From positions 62,001 through 126,000 of the forward strand of contig NZ_JAMTCQ010000010.1 of NCBI RefSeq assembly GCF_024171895.1: DNA of 64,000 bases, written 5' to 3'. Below the pieces are notes generated by a model, which saw only the letters and a list, made by a program, of their open reading frames with translations, made no database searches and had not been told where the DNA came from. Below are positions 18,153-26,601 of the stretch, piece by piece. Position numbers and translations under genes: made by a program. Numbering within the stretch: position 1 is the first letter of the stretch; each line of letters starts with the position of its first letter. Source of the DNA: Prauserella halophila (GTDB lineage Bacteria > Actinomycetota > Actinomycetes > Mycobacteriales > Pseudonocardiaceae).

Positions 18153-18617
18153 ATGCGTCGTCTGCTGCTTGTCGTCCTCTCGGTCCTGGCCGTTGCGCTG
18201 GGTGCATTCGTCGTCGGGATGCGCCGTAAATCGCCGGTCCTGCAGGATCGCCTCCGGCAGTTCAGCAAGCGCGTCATGACGCCGGTCGTGCTCCCGACCG
18301 CGGGCAATGCCGGACAGGGCAACGGCGTGGTGCACCACCGCGGGCGCACGAGTGGCCGCGAGTACGCCACGCCGGTGACACCGATGCCCGTCGCGGACGG
18401 TTTCCTCATCGGGCTGCCCTACACCGCGCGCGTCGACTGGGCACGCAACATCCTCGCCGCGGGCGGGGCCACGGTGGAGTTCGACGGCGCGAGCCACGAG
18501 GTCACCGACCCGGTCGTCCTGTCCTACGAGGAGGTCGCCGGTCTGCTACCGCGCAGCGTTCGGCTCGGGGCCAAGGTCTTCGCGCTGAACGAGTTCCTGC
18601 GGGTCCGCGCGGTGTAG
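18153..18617 (+). CDS. deazaflavin (F420)-dependent nitroreductase family protein
   Basis: A 154-residue protein of the Ddn/nitroreductase family that binds F420 or quinone in a split-barrel fold. It starts with one hydrophobic helix (RRLLLVVLSVLAVALGAFVV), so it is probably membrane-attached. The fold motif is VVHHRGRTSGREYATPVTP (about 57-75), then GFLIGLPYTARVDWARNILA, which matches the RtGRkSGkxRxtPl and DWxrNl motifs. ATG 18153 follows GGTTGGGTG; an upstream frame would add a non-conserved leader. It is transcribed alone between two repeat-rich gaps. The reaction is not known from the sequence. Confidence 0.82.
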   Translation: MRRLLLVVLSVLAVALGAFVVGMRRKSPVLQDRLRQFSKRVMTPVVLPTAGNAGQGNGVVHHRGRTSGREYATPVTPMPVADGFLIGLPYTARVDWARNILAAGGATVEFDGASHEVTDPVVLSYEEVAGLLPRSVRLGAKVFALNEFLRVRAV

Positions 18618-18682
18618 CTTCCGCGTGGCGTGGCCGGCCGCGGGTCGTGAGGTCGCCGGGTCACGACGTGCTCCCTGCCGCC

Positions 18683-18745
18683 GTGCGGGTCGTTGCTGTG
18701 TGGGTCGTTGTCGTGCCGGTCGTTGCTGTGCCGTGCCGGTCGCTG
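18683..18745. repeat. degenerate GTCGTTGC-type tandem repeat
   Basis: The gap 18618-18832 holds a run of imperfect units built from GGGTCGTTGCTGTGT and CCGGTCGTTGCTGTG. Like the other short tandem arrays in this window it is intergenic and not conserved in phase. Confidence 0.5.
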
Positions 18746-18800
18746 TGCCGTTCTTAGTCCTGTCGGCTGCCGCCGCGCCGGTGCGGCCATCGGACCTGAC

Positions 18801-18818
18801 AGTGCTTATATAAGTGCT
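18801..18818. promoter_or_regulatory. palindrome before the MarR gene
   Basis: AGTGCTTATATAAGTGCT contains the perfect palindrome CTTATATAAG (18805-18814) flanked by direct AGTGCT repeats. It lies 19 bases before the MarR start and contains TATAAG, a good -10 candidate. A bound MarR dimer would cover the promoter; autoregulation is inferred. Confidence 0.6.
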
Positions 18819-18832
18819 GTTACGATCGTGGA

Positions 18833-19315
18833 ATGGCCGATGAATCCGACCCCACGGAACTGGACTTCTGGCGCCCGCTGCGACGGCTGCGGGATGCGAT
18901 GGACGCCGAGATCGTGCGGCTCTACGCCGAGCGCGGCGTCGACGTCCGGCCGAGGCACACGATGCCGCTGATCCGCCTCGGCAGGCGCGGGCCGATGACC
19001 ATCCGCAGGCTTGCCGAGTCCACGGAGGTCACGCATTCGGCGATGAGCCAGACGGTCGCCTCGCTTCGCGGTGACGGCCTGGTCACCACGCGTCCCGGCG
19101 ACGACGCGCGCACCCGCGTCGTCGAGCTCACCGACGCCGGCCGCGAGCTGTTGCCGTTCCTCGAGGCCGAATGGCGAGCCACCGAAGAGGCCGCCGCCGA
19201 GCTCGACGCCGAACTGCCCTACTCCCTCACCCGCGTCGTCGAGGACATGACCGCCGCTCTCGAACGCCGATCGTTCCGCGACCGCATTGCGGACCGCCTG
19301 ACGGACGTCCCGTGA
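18833..19315 (+). CDS. MarR-family transcriptional regulator
   Basis: A 160-residue winged-helix regulator. The recognition region is PMTIRRLAESTEVTHSAMSQ (about 54-73), followed by SLRGDGLVTTRPGDDARTRV forming the wing, and LTDAGRELLPFLEAEW. The C-terminal helices would form the dimer interface. It starts at ATG 18833 with GATCGTGGA upstream. It is followed after 58 bases by an MFS transporter that is now a pseudogene, so it probably once controlled that exporter. A palindrome at 18805-18814 overlaps its own promoter. Confidence 0.9.
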   Translation: MADESDPTELDFWRPLRRLRDAMDAEIVRLYAERGVDVRPRHTMPLIRLGRRGPMTIRRLAESTEVTHSAMSQTVASLRGDGLVTTRPGDDARTRVVELTDAGRELLPFLEAEWRATEEAAAELDAELPYSLTRVVEDMTAALERRSFRDRIADRLTDVP

Positions 19316-19373
19316 GCGCGGCGGCTCCGCGCACGCCTCGGATCTCTGCCGAACCGCACCGTGTGGCCGGGTC

Positions 19374-19921
19374 ATGAGCCTGCTCGGCGCGCTCGTCGAT
19401 GTGCGGCCGCTGCGAGCCAGTGCGAACTTTCGCAGGCTGTGGATCAGCACGTCGGCGTCGACCCTCGGGCAGCAGGTCGCCGTGGTGGCGGTGCTCGCGC
19501 AGGCGTGGGCGCTGACGGGCAGTTCGTTCGCGGTCGGCGCAGTCGGGCTGGCGCAAGCGATCGGCATGGTGGTGTGCGGCCTGGTCGGCGGTTCGCTGGC
19601 CGACGCCCTCGATCGGCGACGGCTCGTCCTGTTCACCACGATCGGGCAGACGGCGGCGGCGACACTGCTCGCCGCGCAAGCGCTTGCGGGAGTGCGATCG
19701 TTCGCGTTGATCTTGGTACTGGTCGGTGTGCAGGGTGCACTGGCGGGGCTCGGGGCGCCCGCCCGGCGGACGTTGGCCGTGAAGCTCCTCTCGTCCGGGC
19801 AGCTCAGCGCGGGGCTGGCGCTGTCGAGTCTGAGCTTCCAGGCGGCGGGCTCGGCTGCGTCGCGGGCCTGTGCGTGCTGGCGCTCACCGACCGCCCGTTG
19901 CGGACCTTCGAACGCCCGTGA
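19374..19921 (+). pseudogene. MFS transporter remnant with internal deletion
   Basis: The first 155 codons encode a normal MFS N-terminal part (DVRPLRASANFRRLWISTSA, GSLADALDRRRLVLFTTIGQ), reaching SLSFQAAG near 19850. The reading then leaves frame: in the neighbouring frame the DNA continues with GGLGCVAGLCVLALTDRPLR then TFERP and a stop at 19921, which looks like the last membrane segment and tail of the same family. About 220 residues in between are missing, against a family length near 420. The simplest account is an internal deletion that also shifted the frame. The MarR gene upstream is intact. A hairpin repeat begins 10 bases after the stop. Confidence 0.75.
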
Positions 19922-19930
19922 CGTTGCGGT

Positions 19931-19966
19931 ACTGAATGCCCCGAAGGTGCCCTTCGGGGCATTCGA
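19931..19966. repeat. dispersed hairpin repeat, copy B (single hairpin)
   Basis: AATGCCCCGAAGG and CCTTCGGGGCATT form a perfect 13-bp stem with loop TGC. It is one half of the double-hairpin element found at 13711, 23731, 25195 and 51144, and lies directly after the MFS pseudogene. Confidence 0.85.
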
Positions 19967-19987
19967 CGCCGGGGACGATGCCGGGGA

Positions 19988-20446
19988 CTACGCCTCGTCG
20001 GCTTGCGCAGCTGCAAGAGCGCCGCAGCCGCCTCCGCCACAGGCACAGCCGCCGCACCCCGCGGGCTCCGGTGCGGGCTCGGGCACCGTGAGCGCCGCCC
20101 GGTGTCCCAGCGCACCTCCACCCGCGACGAGCGCGAACATGCCGACGAGGCCGATCACCACGGCGATCACGGTTCCCCAGACGTTCGGCATCACGAATCC
20201 GGCCACGCCCGCCAGCACGCCGACGGCACCTGCCACGACGGTCGGCAGTCCGGCGACCCGGTTCGCCACCCGGAACGCCTCGTCGCTGCGCAGCGTCGCC
20301 CGCGTGCGCACGCCGGCCCCGCGGTCACGGGGCAGCTTCTCGCGCAGGCCGAGGGCACCGCCCCAGCCGACCAGGATGCCGAGGACTGCGGGAATCAACG
20401 AGGCGACGATCACGACGGTCACGAACCCGAGAATACGCAGTCGCAC
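19988..20446 (-). CDS. SdpI-family membrane protein with Cys-rich tail
   Basis: A 152-residue membrane protein. It has an N-terminal helix (FVTVVIVASLIPAVLGILVG), then the SdpI/YhfL-type stretch GVRTRATLRSDEAFRVANRV, and two further helices (about 67-85 and 91-113). SdpI proteins give immunity to SDP-type peptide toxins in Bacillus, but most actinobacterial members are unstudied. The C-terminus is unusual: CGGCACGGGGCG places four cysteines in 12 residues on the tail, which could bind metal or form disulfides. It runs opposite to leuS and shares the 20447-20703 gap, which holds CCCGGCGAT and TTGCAGCACCCGGCC short repeats but no supported gene. Confidence 0.7.
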   Translation of the reverse strand: MRLRILGFVTVVIVASLIPAVLGILVGWGGALGLREKLPRDRGAGVRTRATLRSDEAFRVANRVAGLPTVVAGAVGVLAGVAGFVMPNVWGTVIAVVIGLVGMFALVAGGGALGHRAALTVPEPAPEPAGCGGCACGGGGCGALAAAQADEA

Positions 20447-20703
20447 CGGTCGTCATGTCGACACCCGAATCCGCTGTGCGCGGCGTCATGTCCGCATGTG
20501 CCCCGGCGATCCCGGCGATCCCGGCGGCGCCCTTGCAGCACCCGGCCTTTTGCAGCACCCGGCCTTTGCGACACCCGTGGCCGTTGCCCGCACGGTGTGC
20601 CGGCCCCGGGCAGGCCGCGGACGCCCCCCCCGGACGCCGCCGGAACGCCTCCGGACCAGCACGCCTACGTAAACCGGGTGACGTCGGGAGTTATCATGGG
20701 GAC

Positions 20704-20742
20704 GTGAATTCGGCGAGCCTGCTCCTTAGCCGGCCGCGCTGA
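20704..20742 (+). CDS. leader peptide of leuS with three Leu codons
   Basis: A 12-codon reading frame, GTG AAT TCG GCG AGC CTG CTC CTT AGC and three further codons before TGA, encodes MNSASLLLSRPR. Three consecutive leucine codons of three kinds lie 124 bases before a leucyl-tRNA synthetase start, and a strong hairpin and a terminator follow. That is the layout of a ribosome-mediated attenuator. A TATCAT hexamer at 20692-20697 would place transcription start at or near the GTG, so the leader may be leaderless. Translation is inferred, not shown. Confidence 0.65.
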   Translation: MNSASLLLSRPR

Positions 20743-20805
20743 CCGCGACCGGCGGTCGGCGCGGCGAACCCCTCATGCCTCCAGGCTGAGGGGTCGATTG
20801 CTTTT
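20734..20805 (+). promoter_or_regulatory. leuS attenuator: hairpin plus intrinsic terminator
   Basis: A 13-bp stem (20734-20746 with 20752-20764, one G-U pair) starts over the leader stop codon. A second stem pairs ACCCCTCA (20768-20775) with TGAGGGGT (20787-20794), with inner GCC/GGC, and is followed by CGATTGCTTTT, a rare clear U-run in this GC-rich DNA. AGCCTG at 20715-20720, beside the Leu codons, can pair with CAGGCT in the terminator, giving a possible alternative fold. The T-box sequence is absent. Confidence 0.7.
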
Positions 20806-20865
20806 CAGGGCGTTCAATCCCATGCCACAGGCGGCAGGCCACGAGTGCGGAAAGGTTCCGGCGAG

Positions 20866-23718
20866 ATGACAGACGGCAGCGACACGACCCCGGCGCAGCG
20901 GTACAACGCGGCGCTGGCCGGGCAGATCGAGCGGCGCTGGCAGGACTACTGGTCCGACCACGGCACCTACCATGCGCCCAACCCGGCGGGCCCGCTCTCC
21001 GACGAGTCCGCACCGATGCCGTCCGACAAGCTGTTCGTGCAGGACATGTTCCCGTATCCGTCGGGCTCGGGGCTGCACGTCGGTCACCCGCTGGGCTTCA
21101 TCGGCACCGACGTGTTCGCGCGGTACAACCGCATGATCGGCCGGAACGTGCTGCACACGATGGGCTTCGACTCGTTCGGTCTGCCCGCGGAGCAGTACGC
21201 CGTGCAGACCGGTACGCACCCGCGCACCACGACCGAGAACAACATCGAGCGGTACCTGGACCAGATCCGCCGTCTGGGTTTCGGCCACGACGAACGCCGC
21301 CGCATCGCGACCACGGACATCGAGTTCTACAAGTGGACGCAGTGGATCTTCCTGCAGATCTTCAACTCCTACTACGACGACCGCGAGAACAAGGCGCGCC
21401 CGATCGCGGAGCTGGAGAAGCAGTTCGCCGCCGGTGAGCGCGAGACGCCGGACGGTCGCGCCTGGTCGGAGCTGTCGGCCGACGAGCAGCGGCAGATCAT
21501 CGACGAGTACCGGCTGGTGTACATCTCCGAGGCGCCCGTCAACTGGGCCCCCGGCCTGGGCACGGTCGTCGCGAACGAGGAGGTCACCGCCGAGGGCCTG
21601 ACCGAGCGTGGCAACTTCCCCGTGTTCCGCAAACCGCTGCGGCAGTGGATGATGCGGATCACCGCCTACGCCGACCGCCTTGTCGACGACCTGGAACTGC
21701 TGGACTGGCCCGAGAAGGTCAAGTCGATGCAGCGCAACTGGATCGGCCGCTCCCGCGGTGCGAACGTCCGGTTCCCCGTCGGCGACGACACCATCGAGGT
21801 GTTCACCACGCGGCCGGACACGCTGTTCGGGTCGACGTACATGGTCCTGGCGCCCGAGCACCCCCTGGTCGACAAGCTGACCACCGACGCCTGGCCGGAG
21901 GGCGCGAAGGAGGCGTGGACCGGCGGCGCCGCGACCCCGGCCGAGGCCGTCGAGGCGTACCGCAAGGAGACCGCGCGCAAGTCCGACCTGGACCGGCAGG
22001 AGACCAGGGACAAGACCGGCGTCTTCACCGGATCGCATGCGACGAACCCGGCCAACGGCGAGGCCGTGCCGGTGTTCATCGCCGACTACGTGCTGATGGG
22101 GTACGGCACGGGTGCCGTCATGGCGGTGCCCGCGCACGACGAGCGCGACTTCGAGTTCGCAACCGAGTTCGAGCTGCCGATCCTGTACACCGTCGAGGCG
22201 CCGGACGGCCACTCGACCGCCGAGGCCTACACCGGTGACGGCACGGCGATCAACTCGACCAACGAGGACATCAGCCTGAACGGCCTCGGCGTCGACGACG
22301 CCAAGAAGGCCATCATCGGCTGGCTGGAGGACAAGGGTCACGGCGAGGGCACCGTGCAGTACAAGCTGCGCGACTGGCTGTTCGCGCGGCAGCGGTACTG
22401 GGGCGAGCCGTTCCCGGTCGTCTACGACGAGCACGGCACGGCGATCCCGCTGCCCGAGGACCAGCTGCCCGTCGTGCTGCCGGACGTCGACGAGTACTCG
22501 CCGAAGACGTTCGATCCGGACGACTCCGAGTCCGAACCCGAGCCGCCGCTGGCGAAGGCGACCGACTGGGTCGAGGTCACGCTGGACCTGGGCGACGGGC
22601 CGAAGACGTACCACCGCGACACCAACGTGATGCCGCAGTGGGCCGGTTCGTGCTGGTACCAGCTGCGCTACATCGACCCGACGAACGACGAGCAGTTCGT
22701 CGACCCGGAGAACGAGCAGTACTGGATGGGTCCGCGTGCCGCCGAGCACGGCGCCGACGATCCGGGCGGGCTGGACCTGTACGTCGGCGGCGTGGAGCAC
22801 GCGGTGCTGCACCTGCTGTACTCACGGTTCTGGCACAAGGTGCTGCACGACCTGGGCTTCGTCTCGTCGGCCGAGCCGTACCGGAAGCTGTACAACCAGG
22901 GCTACATTCAGGCTTACGCCTACACCGACTCCCGCGGCGTGTACGTGCCCGCCGAGGAGGTGACCGAGTCGGAAGGCAAGTACTTCTACGGTGACGAAGA
23001 GGTCACCCGCGAGTACGGGAAGATGGGCAAGAGCCTGAAGAACTCGGTCGCGCCGGACGAGATGGCCGACACCTTCGGCGCCGACACCTTCCGGTTCTAC
23101 GAGATGTCCATGGGCCCGCTGATGGACTCGAAGCCGTGGGCGACGAAGGACGTCGTCGGTGCGCACCGGTTCCTGCAGCGGCTGTGGCGACTGATCGTGG
23201 ACGAGACCACGGGTGAGCTGCGCGTTTCCGACGACGAGTTGTCCGAGGCGGACCTCAAACAGCTGCACAAGACCGTCGCGAGCGTGCGCGAGGACTATGC
23301 GGAGCTGCGGTTCAACACGGCCGGTGCGAAGCTGATCGAGCTGAACAACCACGTCACGAAGACGTACAGCTCCGCCGGGGCCACGCCGCGCGCGCTGGCC
23401 GAGCCGATGGTGCTGATGCTGGCGCCGCTGTGCCCGCACATCGCCGAGGAGCTGTGGTACCGCCTGGGCCACCCGGACACGCTGGTGCACGGCCCGTTCC
23501 CGGTGGCCGACGAGAAGTACCTGGTCGACGACACGATCGAGTACCCGATCCAGGTCAACGGCAAGGTGCGTTCGCGGATCACGGTGACCGCCGATGCCGG
23601 CCAGGGCGATGTCGAATCGGCAGCGCTGGCGGACGAGAAGGTCGTGGAGGCCCTGTCCGGAGGCGAGCCGAAAAAGGTGATCGTCGTGCCGGGCAAGCTG
23701 GTCAACGTCGTCGTCTGA
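20866..23718 (+). CDS. leuS: leucyl-tRNA synthetase
   Basis: Class Ia synthetase that charges tRNA-Leu, 950 residues, the usual bacterial length. The HIGH motif reads HVGH (residues 71-74, in [14 protein letters not shown]) and the KMSKS motif reads KMGKS (719-723). The CP1 editing domain lies between them, with the [17 protein letters not shown] motif near 422. The leucine-specific and C-terminal anticodon domains follow ([11 protein letters not shown] near the end). ATG 20866 is preceded by GGAAAGG at 10 bases; GTG 20845 is in frame but lies on top of that ribosome site. Expression is probably controlled by the leader and terminator at 20704-20805. Confidence 0.97.
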   Translation: MTDGSDTTPAQRYNAALAGQIERRWQDYWSDHGTYHAPNPAGPLSDESAPMPSDKLFVQDMFPYPSGSGLHVGHPLGFIGTDVFARYNRMIGRNVLHTMGFDSFGLPAEQYAVQTGTHPRTTTENNIERYLDQIRRLGFGHDERRRIATTDIEFYKWTQWIFLQIFNSYYDDRENKARPIAELEKQFAAGERETPDGRAWSELSADEQRQIIDEYRLVYISEAPVNWAPGLGTVVANEEVTAEGLTERGNFPVFRKPLRQWMMRITAYADRLVDDLELLDWPEKVKSMQRNWIGRSRGANVRFPVGDDTIEVFTTRPDTLFGSTYMVLAPEHPLVDKLTTDAWPEGAKEAWTGGAATPAEAVEAYRKETARKSDLDRQETRDKTGVFTGSHATNPANGEAVPVFIADYVLMGYGTGAVMAVPAHDERDFEFATEFELPILYTVEAPDGHSTAEAYTGDGTAINSTNEDISLNGLGVDDAKKAIIGWLEDKGHGEGTVQYKLRDWLFARQRYWGEPFPVVYDEHGTAIPLPEDQLPVVLPDVDEYSPKTFDPDDSESEPEPPLAKATDWVEVTLDLGDGPKTYHRDTNVMPQWAGSCWYQLRYIDPTNDEQFVDPENEQYWMGPRAAEHGADDPGGLDLYVGGVEHAVLHLLYSRFWHKVLHDLGFVSSAEPYRKLYNQGYIQAYAYTDSRGVYVPAEEVTESEGKYFYGDEEVTREYGKMGKSLKNSVAPDEMADTFGADTFRFYEMSMGPLMDSKPWATKDVVGAHRFLQRLWRLIVDETTGELRVSDDELSEADLKQLHKTVASVREDYAELRFNTAGAKLIELNNHVTKTYSSAGATPRALAEPMVLMLAPLCPHIAEELWYRLGHPDTLVHGPFPVADEKYLVDDTIEYPIQVNGKVRSRITVTADAGQGDVESAALADEKVVEALSGGEPKKVIVVPGKLVNVVV

Positions 23719-23730
23719 GCCGCCGGGGTT

Positions 23731-23783
23731 GGGTGCCCCCAAGGGCACCTTCGGGGCGCTCAACGCCCCTAAAGTTCCCTTCG
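23731..23783. repeat. double-hairpin dispersed repeat, copy C
   Basis: It begins 13 bases after the leuS stop. The left part GCCCCCAAGG/CCTTCGGGGC is followed by GCTCAAC and a decayed right hairpin (GCCCCTAAAGTTCCCTTCGC). Sequence drift suggests an older copy than A, D or E. The following stretch to 24115 (400 bases after leuS in all) holds CTCGCCGC-type degenerate repeats and two DnaA-like boxes, but no supported gene. Confidence 0.8.
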
Positions 23784-24035
23784 CATCCGTCGCGGTGTGT
23801 CCGTCGCGGTGTCCGCTCACGACGGCTCGCCGCCGCTCGCAACGGCTTGCCGCGGCTCACGGTGGGTCGCGGCAAGCCGATGGCGTCATCGAACGACGAT
23901 CAACAGCCGACGGGCATCCAGCGTGTGGCTGTACCTCGGGGTTTTGGTCGCATCCCGCGAGACGACGATGTCCGGCGTGGATACCTTGCGCGCTCCGGAG
24001 ACACTGATCCGGAAACTCTGATCCTGAAATCTGAG

Positions 24036-24062
24036 TTGTCCACAACGACCGAGTTGTCCACA
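24036..24062 (+). promoter_or_regulatory. two DnaA-box-like sites
   Basis: TTGTCCACA occurs twice in the same direction, at 24036-24044 and 24054-24062, 18 bases apart. This is the variant preferred by Streptomyces DnaA. They lie 54 bases before the start of the AbiEi-like gene. Two sites are too few for an origin; local control or chance is possible. Confidence 0.5.
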
Positions 24063-24115
24063 GGTAGGCGGAGAATCCGTTCCGGTGGTGCTCGTCGGAC
24101 ATCAGTATCGGATGT

Positions 24116-25111
24116 GTGAGACGAGGACGATGGGCAGACGACCTCGAGACGCTCCGCATCCGCAGCAGGCTCGAGGTCGTCCGGGCCGCAACGCTGCAGG
24201 AACTGACAATGGACCGGCGAACCGTATATCGGCGATGTCTGCCCGGCGGGCCGTGGCGGTGGTTGCTGCCCGGAATCATCATGCTCCAGAACGCCGAGCC
24301 CACTCACGAGCAACGGCTGATCGCCGCGCTGCTGTACGGCGGTCCGAACGCCGTCATCACCGGACTCGACGCATGTCAGCGACAGGGTTTGAACGTCGGA
24401 GAGCGCGAGGTGTCCGCGCACGGCGACAAGATTCACCTTCTGATTCCGCATGCGCACCGCATCAAGAGTTCCGGGTTCGTACTCGTCGAACGAACGCTCC
24501 GGATGCCGAAAGCGCGGCACATTCGCGATGTTCCGGTGACGCCCGTCACACGTGCAGCTCTCGATGCTGCGCGGCGCATGCGAGCCGATGAGCCCGTGGC
24601 CAACCTGTTGTTCGAGGCGGCCCGGCACGGCGGATGCTCGCGCGAACTGCTCCGCGAGGAACTCGACGTCGGTGGTCAGCGAGGTACCGCGATACCTCGT
24701 CGAATTCTCGGCGAGACACGTCACCTGCGATCCGTCGCGGAACTGGATGCCAAACGGCTGGTCGCCGCGACGGCACGTCCGCCGACGCATTGGAACCCCA
24801 GGTTGTTCACCGCCAACGGGCGATATGTCGCGACCCCCGATGCATGGTGGGACGACGTCGGGCTCGCATGGGAGATCGATTCGGCGGCCTTTCACTACTC
24901 CCGCGATGCCTTCAATCGGACGGTGAACCGCAATTCCCGCTACGGCCGATCAAGCGTTCCGGTGGTCTGCACTCTGCCGTCGGAGCTGCGGAGCAATCCC
25001 GACGGGGTTCTGCGGAGTCTGGACGAGGCCTACCACGAGGCGGCCGCGCGAACCCGGCCCGACGTGCGGATCGTCTGTGACGGTGAGCAGGGGCCGGCTC
25101 TGCGGGAGTGA
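24116..25111 (+). CDS. AbiEi-type antitoxin-domain protein with DUF559-like C-terminus
   Basis: A 331-residue protein. The N-terminal part (about 12-60) looks like the AbiEi winged helix: VVRAATLQELTMDRRTVYRR then GGPWRWLLPGI. The middle matches the AbiEi domain (AALLYGGPNAVITGLDACQR). The C-terminal part resembles the Vsr/DUF559 nuclease fold: YVATPDAWWDDVGLAWEIDS with acidic residues at plausible catalytic spacing, then FNRTVNRNSRYG. It is common in actinobacteria as a lone gene; no AbiEii toxin partner is next to it. The GTG 24116 start is uncertain; starting at ATG 24209 would cut the HTH. Its GC is somewhat lower than its neighbours, which hints at transfer. Confidence 0.65.
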   Translation: MRRGRWADDLETLRIRSRLEVVRAATLQELTMDRRTVYRRCLPGGPWRWLLPGIIMLQNAEPTHEQRLIAALLYGGPNAVITGLDACQRQGLNVGEREVSAHGDKIHLLIPHAHRIKSSGFVLVERTLRMPKARHIRDVPVTPVTRAALDAARRMRADEPVANLLFEAARHGGCSRELLREELDVGGQRGTAIPRRILGETRHLRSVAELDAKRLVAATARPPTHWNPRLFTANGRYVATPDAWWDDVGLAWEIDSAAFHYSRDAFNRTVNRNSRYGRSSVPVVCTLPSELRSNPDGVLRSLDEAYHEAAARTRPDVRIVCDGEQGPALRE

Positions 25112-25194
25112 CCATCCGGCAGACGCCGCTGTGCCGTCGATGGGAAGCTGTTATGCCGCCGACGGGACACCGCCGTGCGCGTGGGCGTGCTTGG

Positions 25195-25246
25195 TCAAGG
25201 GAGAGTTCGGGGCTCTCAACGCCCCGAAGGTGCCCTTCGGGGCACG
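25195..25246. repeat. double-hairpin dispersed repeat, copy D
   Basis: The left half is decayed (AAGGGAGAGTTCGGGGC), CTCAAC joins it to a perfect right hairpin GCCCCGAAGG/CCTTCGGGGC with loop TGC. It lies 84 bases after the AbiEi-like gene. The remainder of the 25112-25595 gap shows no supported gene apart from two palindromes before rbsK. Confidence 0.85.
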
Positions 25247-25514
25247 CCTGGCCGGGGCACGCCGGACGCTTCGTGAGTCCTCGCCATGAAGTCGGGGCGC
25301 CGCCGGCACCGATCACTCGGGGGGCTACGTGACCGATGCCGGCGACCCGACGCCCGACTGGACCGAACGGCCCAGCCGGACAACACACCGCGCGATCGCG
25401 GTATGACTGAGAGAGTCCATCCGGACTCGAACCATGACGCCGACGTTCCTGTGTCACTCGAAAGTAGGTACGCCTGCGCTGGGTGGTCCACCCGATTGTT
25501 GCACTGATCGACTC

Positions 25515-25567
25515 TGTAATTACAAAACTTTTCACATCCGCGGCCGGGTATCTGCATTTGCAAATGC
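25515..25567. promoter_or_regulatory. two perfect palindromes upstream of rbsK-ptsI
   Basis: TGTAATTACA (25515-25524) and GCATTTGCAAATGC (25554-25567) are perfect palindromes in an AT-rich patch that stands out from the local GC. The second is 28 bases before the rbsK start. They are probably operators for unknown regulators of the ribokinase and PTS enzyme I genes; neither regulator is encoded beside them. Confidence 0.6.
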
Positions 25568-25595
25568 CGTCGCGCGGGCATGGCAGGGTGTAGGG

Positions 25596-26570
25596 GTGAC
25601 CGCAGCTGTTCTCGTCGTCGGCTCCGCCAATGCCGACCTCGTCGTCGCCACGGATCGCCGTCCCGCAGGCGGGGAGACCGTCCTCGGAGGCGACACGCGG
25701 ATCCTTCCCGGCGGCAAGGGCGCGAACACGGCCGTGGCCGCGGCCCGTCTCGGCGCCGACGTGGCACTGATCGGCGCCGTCGGCGACGACGCACACGGCA
25801 GGCTCCTGCTCGACTCGCTCCGCGGCTCCGGGGTCGGCACCGACCGCGTACTCGTGGTCGACCGGCCGACCGGCGCCGCGTACATCACCGTGACCCCCGA
25901 CGGCGAGAACTCGATCCTCGTCTCCCCCGGCGCCAACCATGCACCGGCGCCTGCCGACGTGGGCGACCCGGCCGGTGCCAAGGTGCTCGTTGCCTCGCTC
26001 GAGGTGCCGATCGATGTCGTCGAGCACGCCATTGCCGCGGCCGCACGTGCCGGCGTCCGCACGGTCCTGAACCTCTCGCCCACGGCGAAACTGTCCGACG
26101 ACACCTTGCGGGCGCTCGACGTGCTGGTGGTCAACGAACACGAGGCCTCCTGGCTGCTGGGGACCTACTCCGCAGGCAGCGGCGACAGCGCCGACAGTGC
26201 CGACAGTGGCGCCGACAGCGCAGATGCCGCCGACGGCGCCGACGGTGCGAACAGCGCAGGCGCTGCCGATCACGGCAGGCTGCTCGACCTCGGGCCGGAC
26301 GCGGTCGTGATCACGCGCGGCCCCGACGGCGCGGTCGTCGCCACCCGCGACGAACACGGTCGGGTCGAGCAGATCACGGTGGCGTCGCCGCAGGTCACCG
26401 CCGTGGACACGACCGGAGCCGGGGACGCCTTCGCCGGTGCCCTCGCCACGTGGCTGGCCTCCGGTGCGACGGTGGCCGACGCGGCGCGCCGGGCCGCCGA
26501 GGTGGCCGCGGTGTCGGTGACGAAGCGCGGCGCCCAGCCCTCGTACCCGCAGCTCGACGATTTAAGCTGA
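25596..26570 (+). CDS. rbsK: ribokinase (PfkB family)
   Basis: ATP-dependent sugar kinase that phosphorylates ribose to ribose 5-phosphate, 324 residues. It shows the PfkB signature 1 (GGKGANTAVAAARLGADVAL, about 42-61) and signature 2 with the catalytic aspartate in DTTGAGDAFAGALA (about 270-283). The segment of about residues 190-228 is an unusual insertion built of Asp-Ser-Ala and Asp-Gly-Ala units (DSADSADSGADSADAADGAD), placed in a surface loop before ITRGPDGAVV. The GTG 25596 start follows GGTGTAGGG. ptsI starts 31 bases after its stop, so the two are probably one operon. Confidence 0.88.
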   Translation: MTAAVLVVGSANADLVVATDRRPAGGETVLGGDTRILPGGKGANTAVAAARLGADVALIGAVGDDAHGRLLLDSLRGSGVGTDRVLVVDRPTGAAYITVTPDGENSILVSPGANHAPAPADVGDPAGAKVLVASLEVPIDVVEHAIAAAARAGVRTVLNLSPTAKLSDDTLRALDVLVVNEHEASWLLGTYSAGSGDSADSADSGADSADAADGADGANSAGAADHGRLLDLGPDAVVITRGPDGAVVATRDEHGRVEQITVASPQVTAVDTTGAGDAFAGALATWLASGATVADAARRAAEVAAVSVTKRGAQPSYPQLDDLS

Positions 26571-26601
26571 GTTTTCCGATCAGTTTGGGAGGATCAGGTA
26601 C

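Noticed and set aside
20704..20865. T-box riboswitch upstream of leuS
   Set aside because: The conserved T-box core (GGTGG) and specifier loop are missing; a Leu-codon leader and terminator explain the structure better.
24036..24062. oriC
   Set aside because: Only two DnaA-like boxes, no AT-rich unwinding region and no dnaA or dnaN gene beside them.
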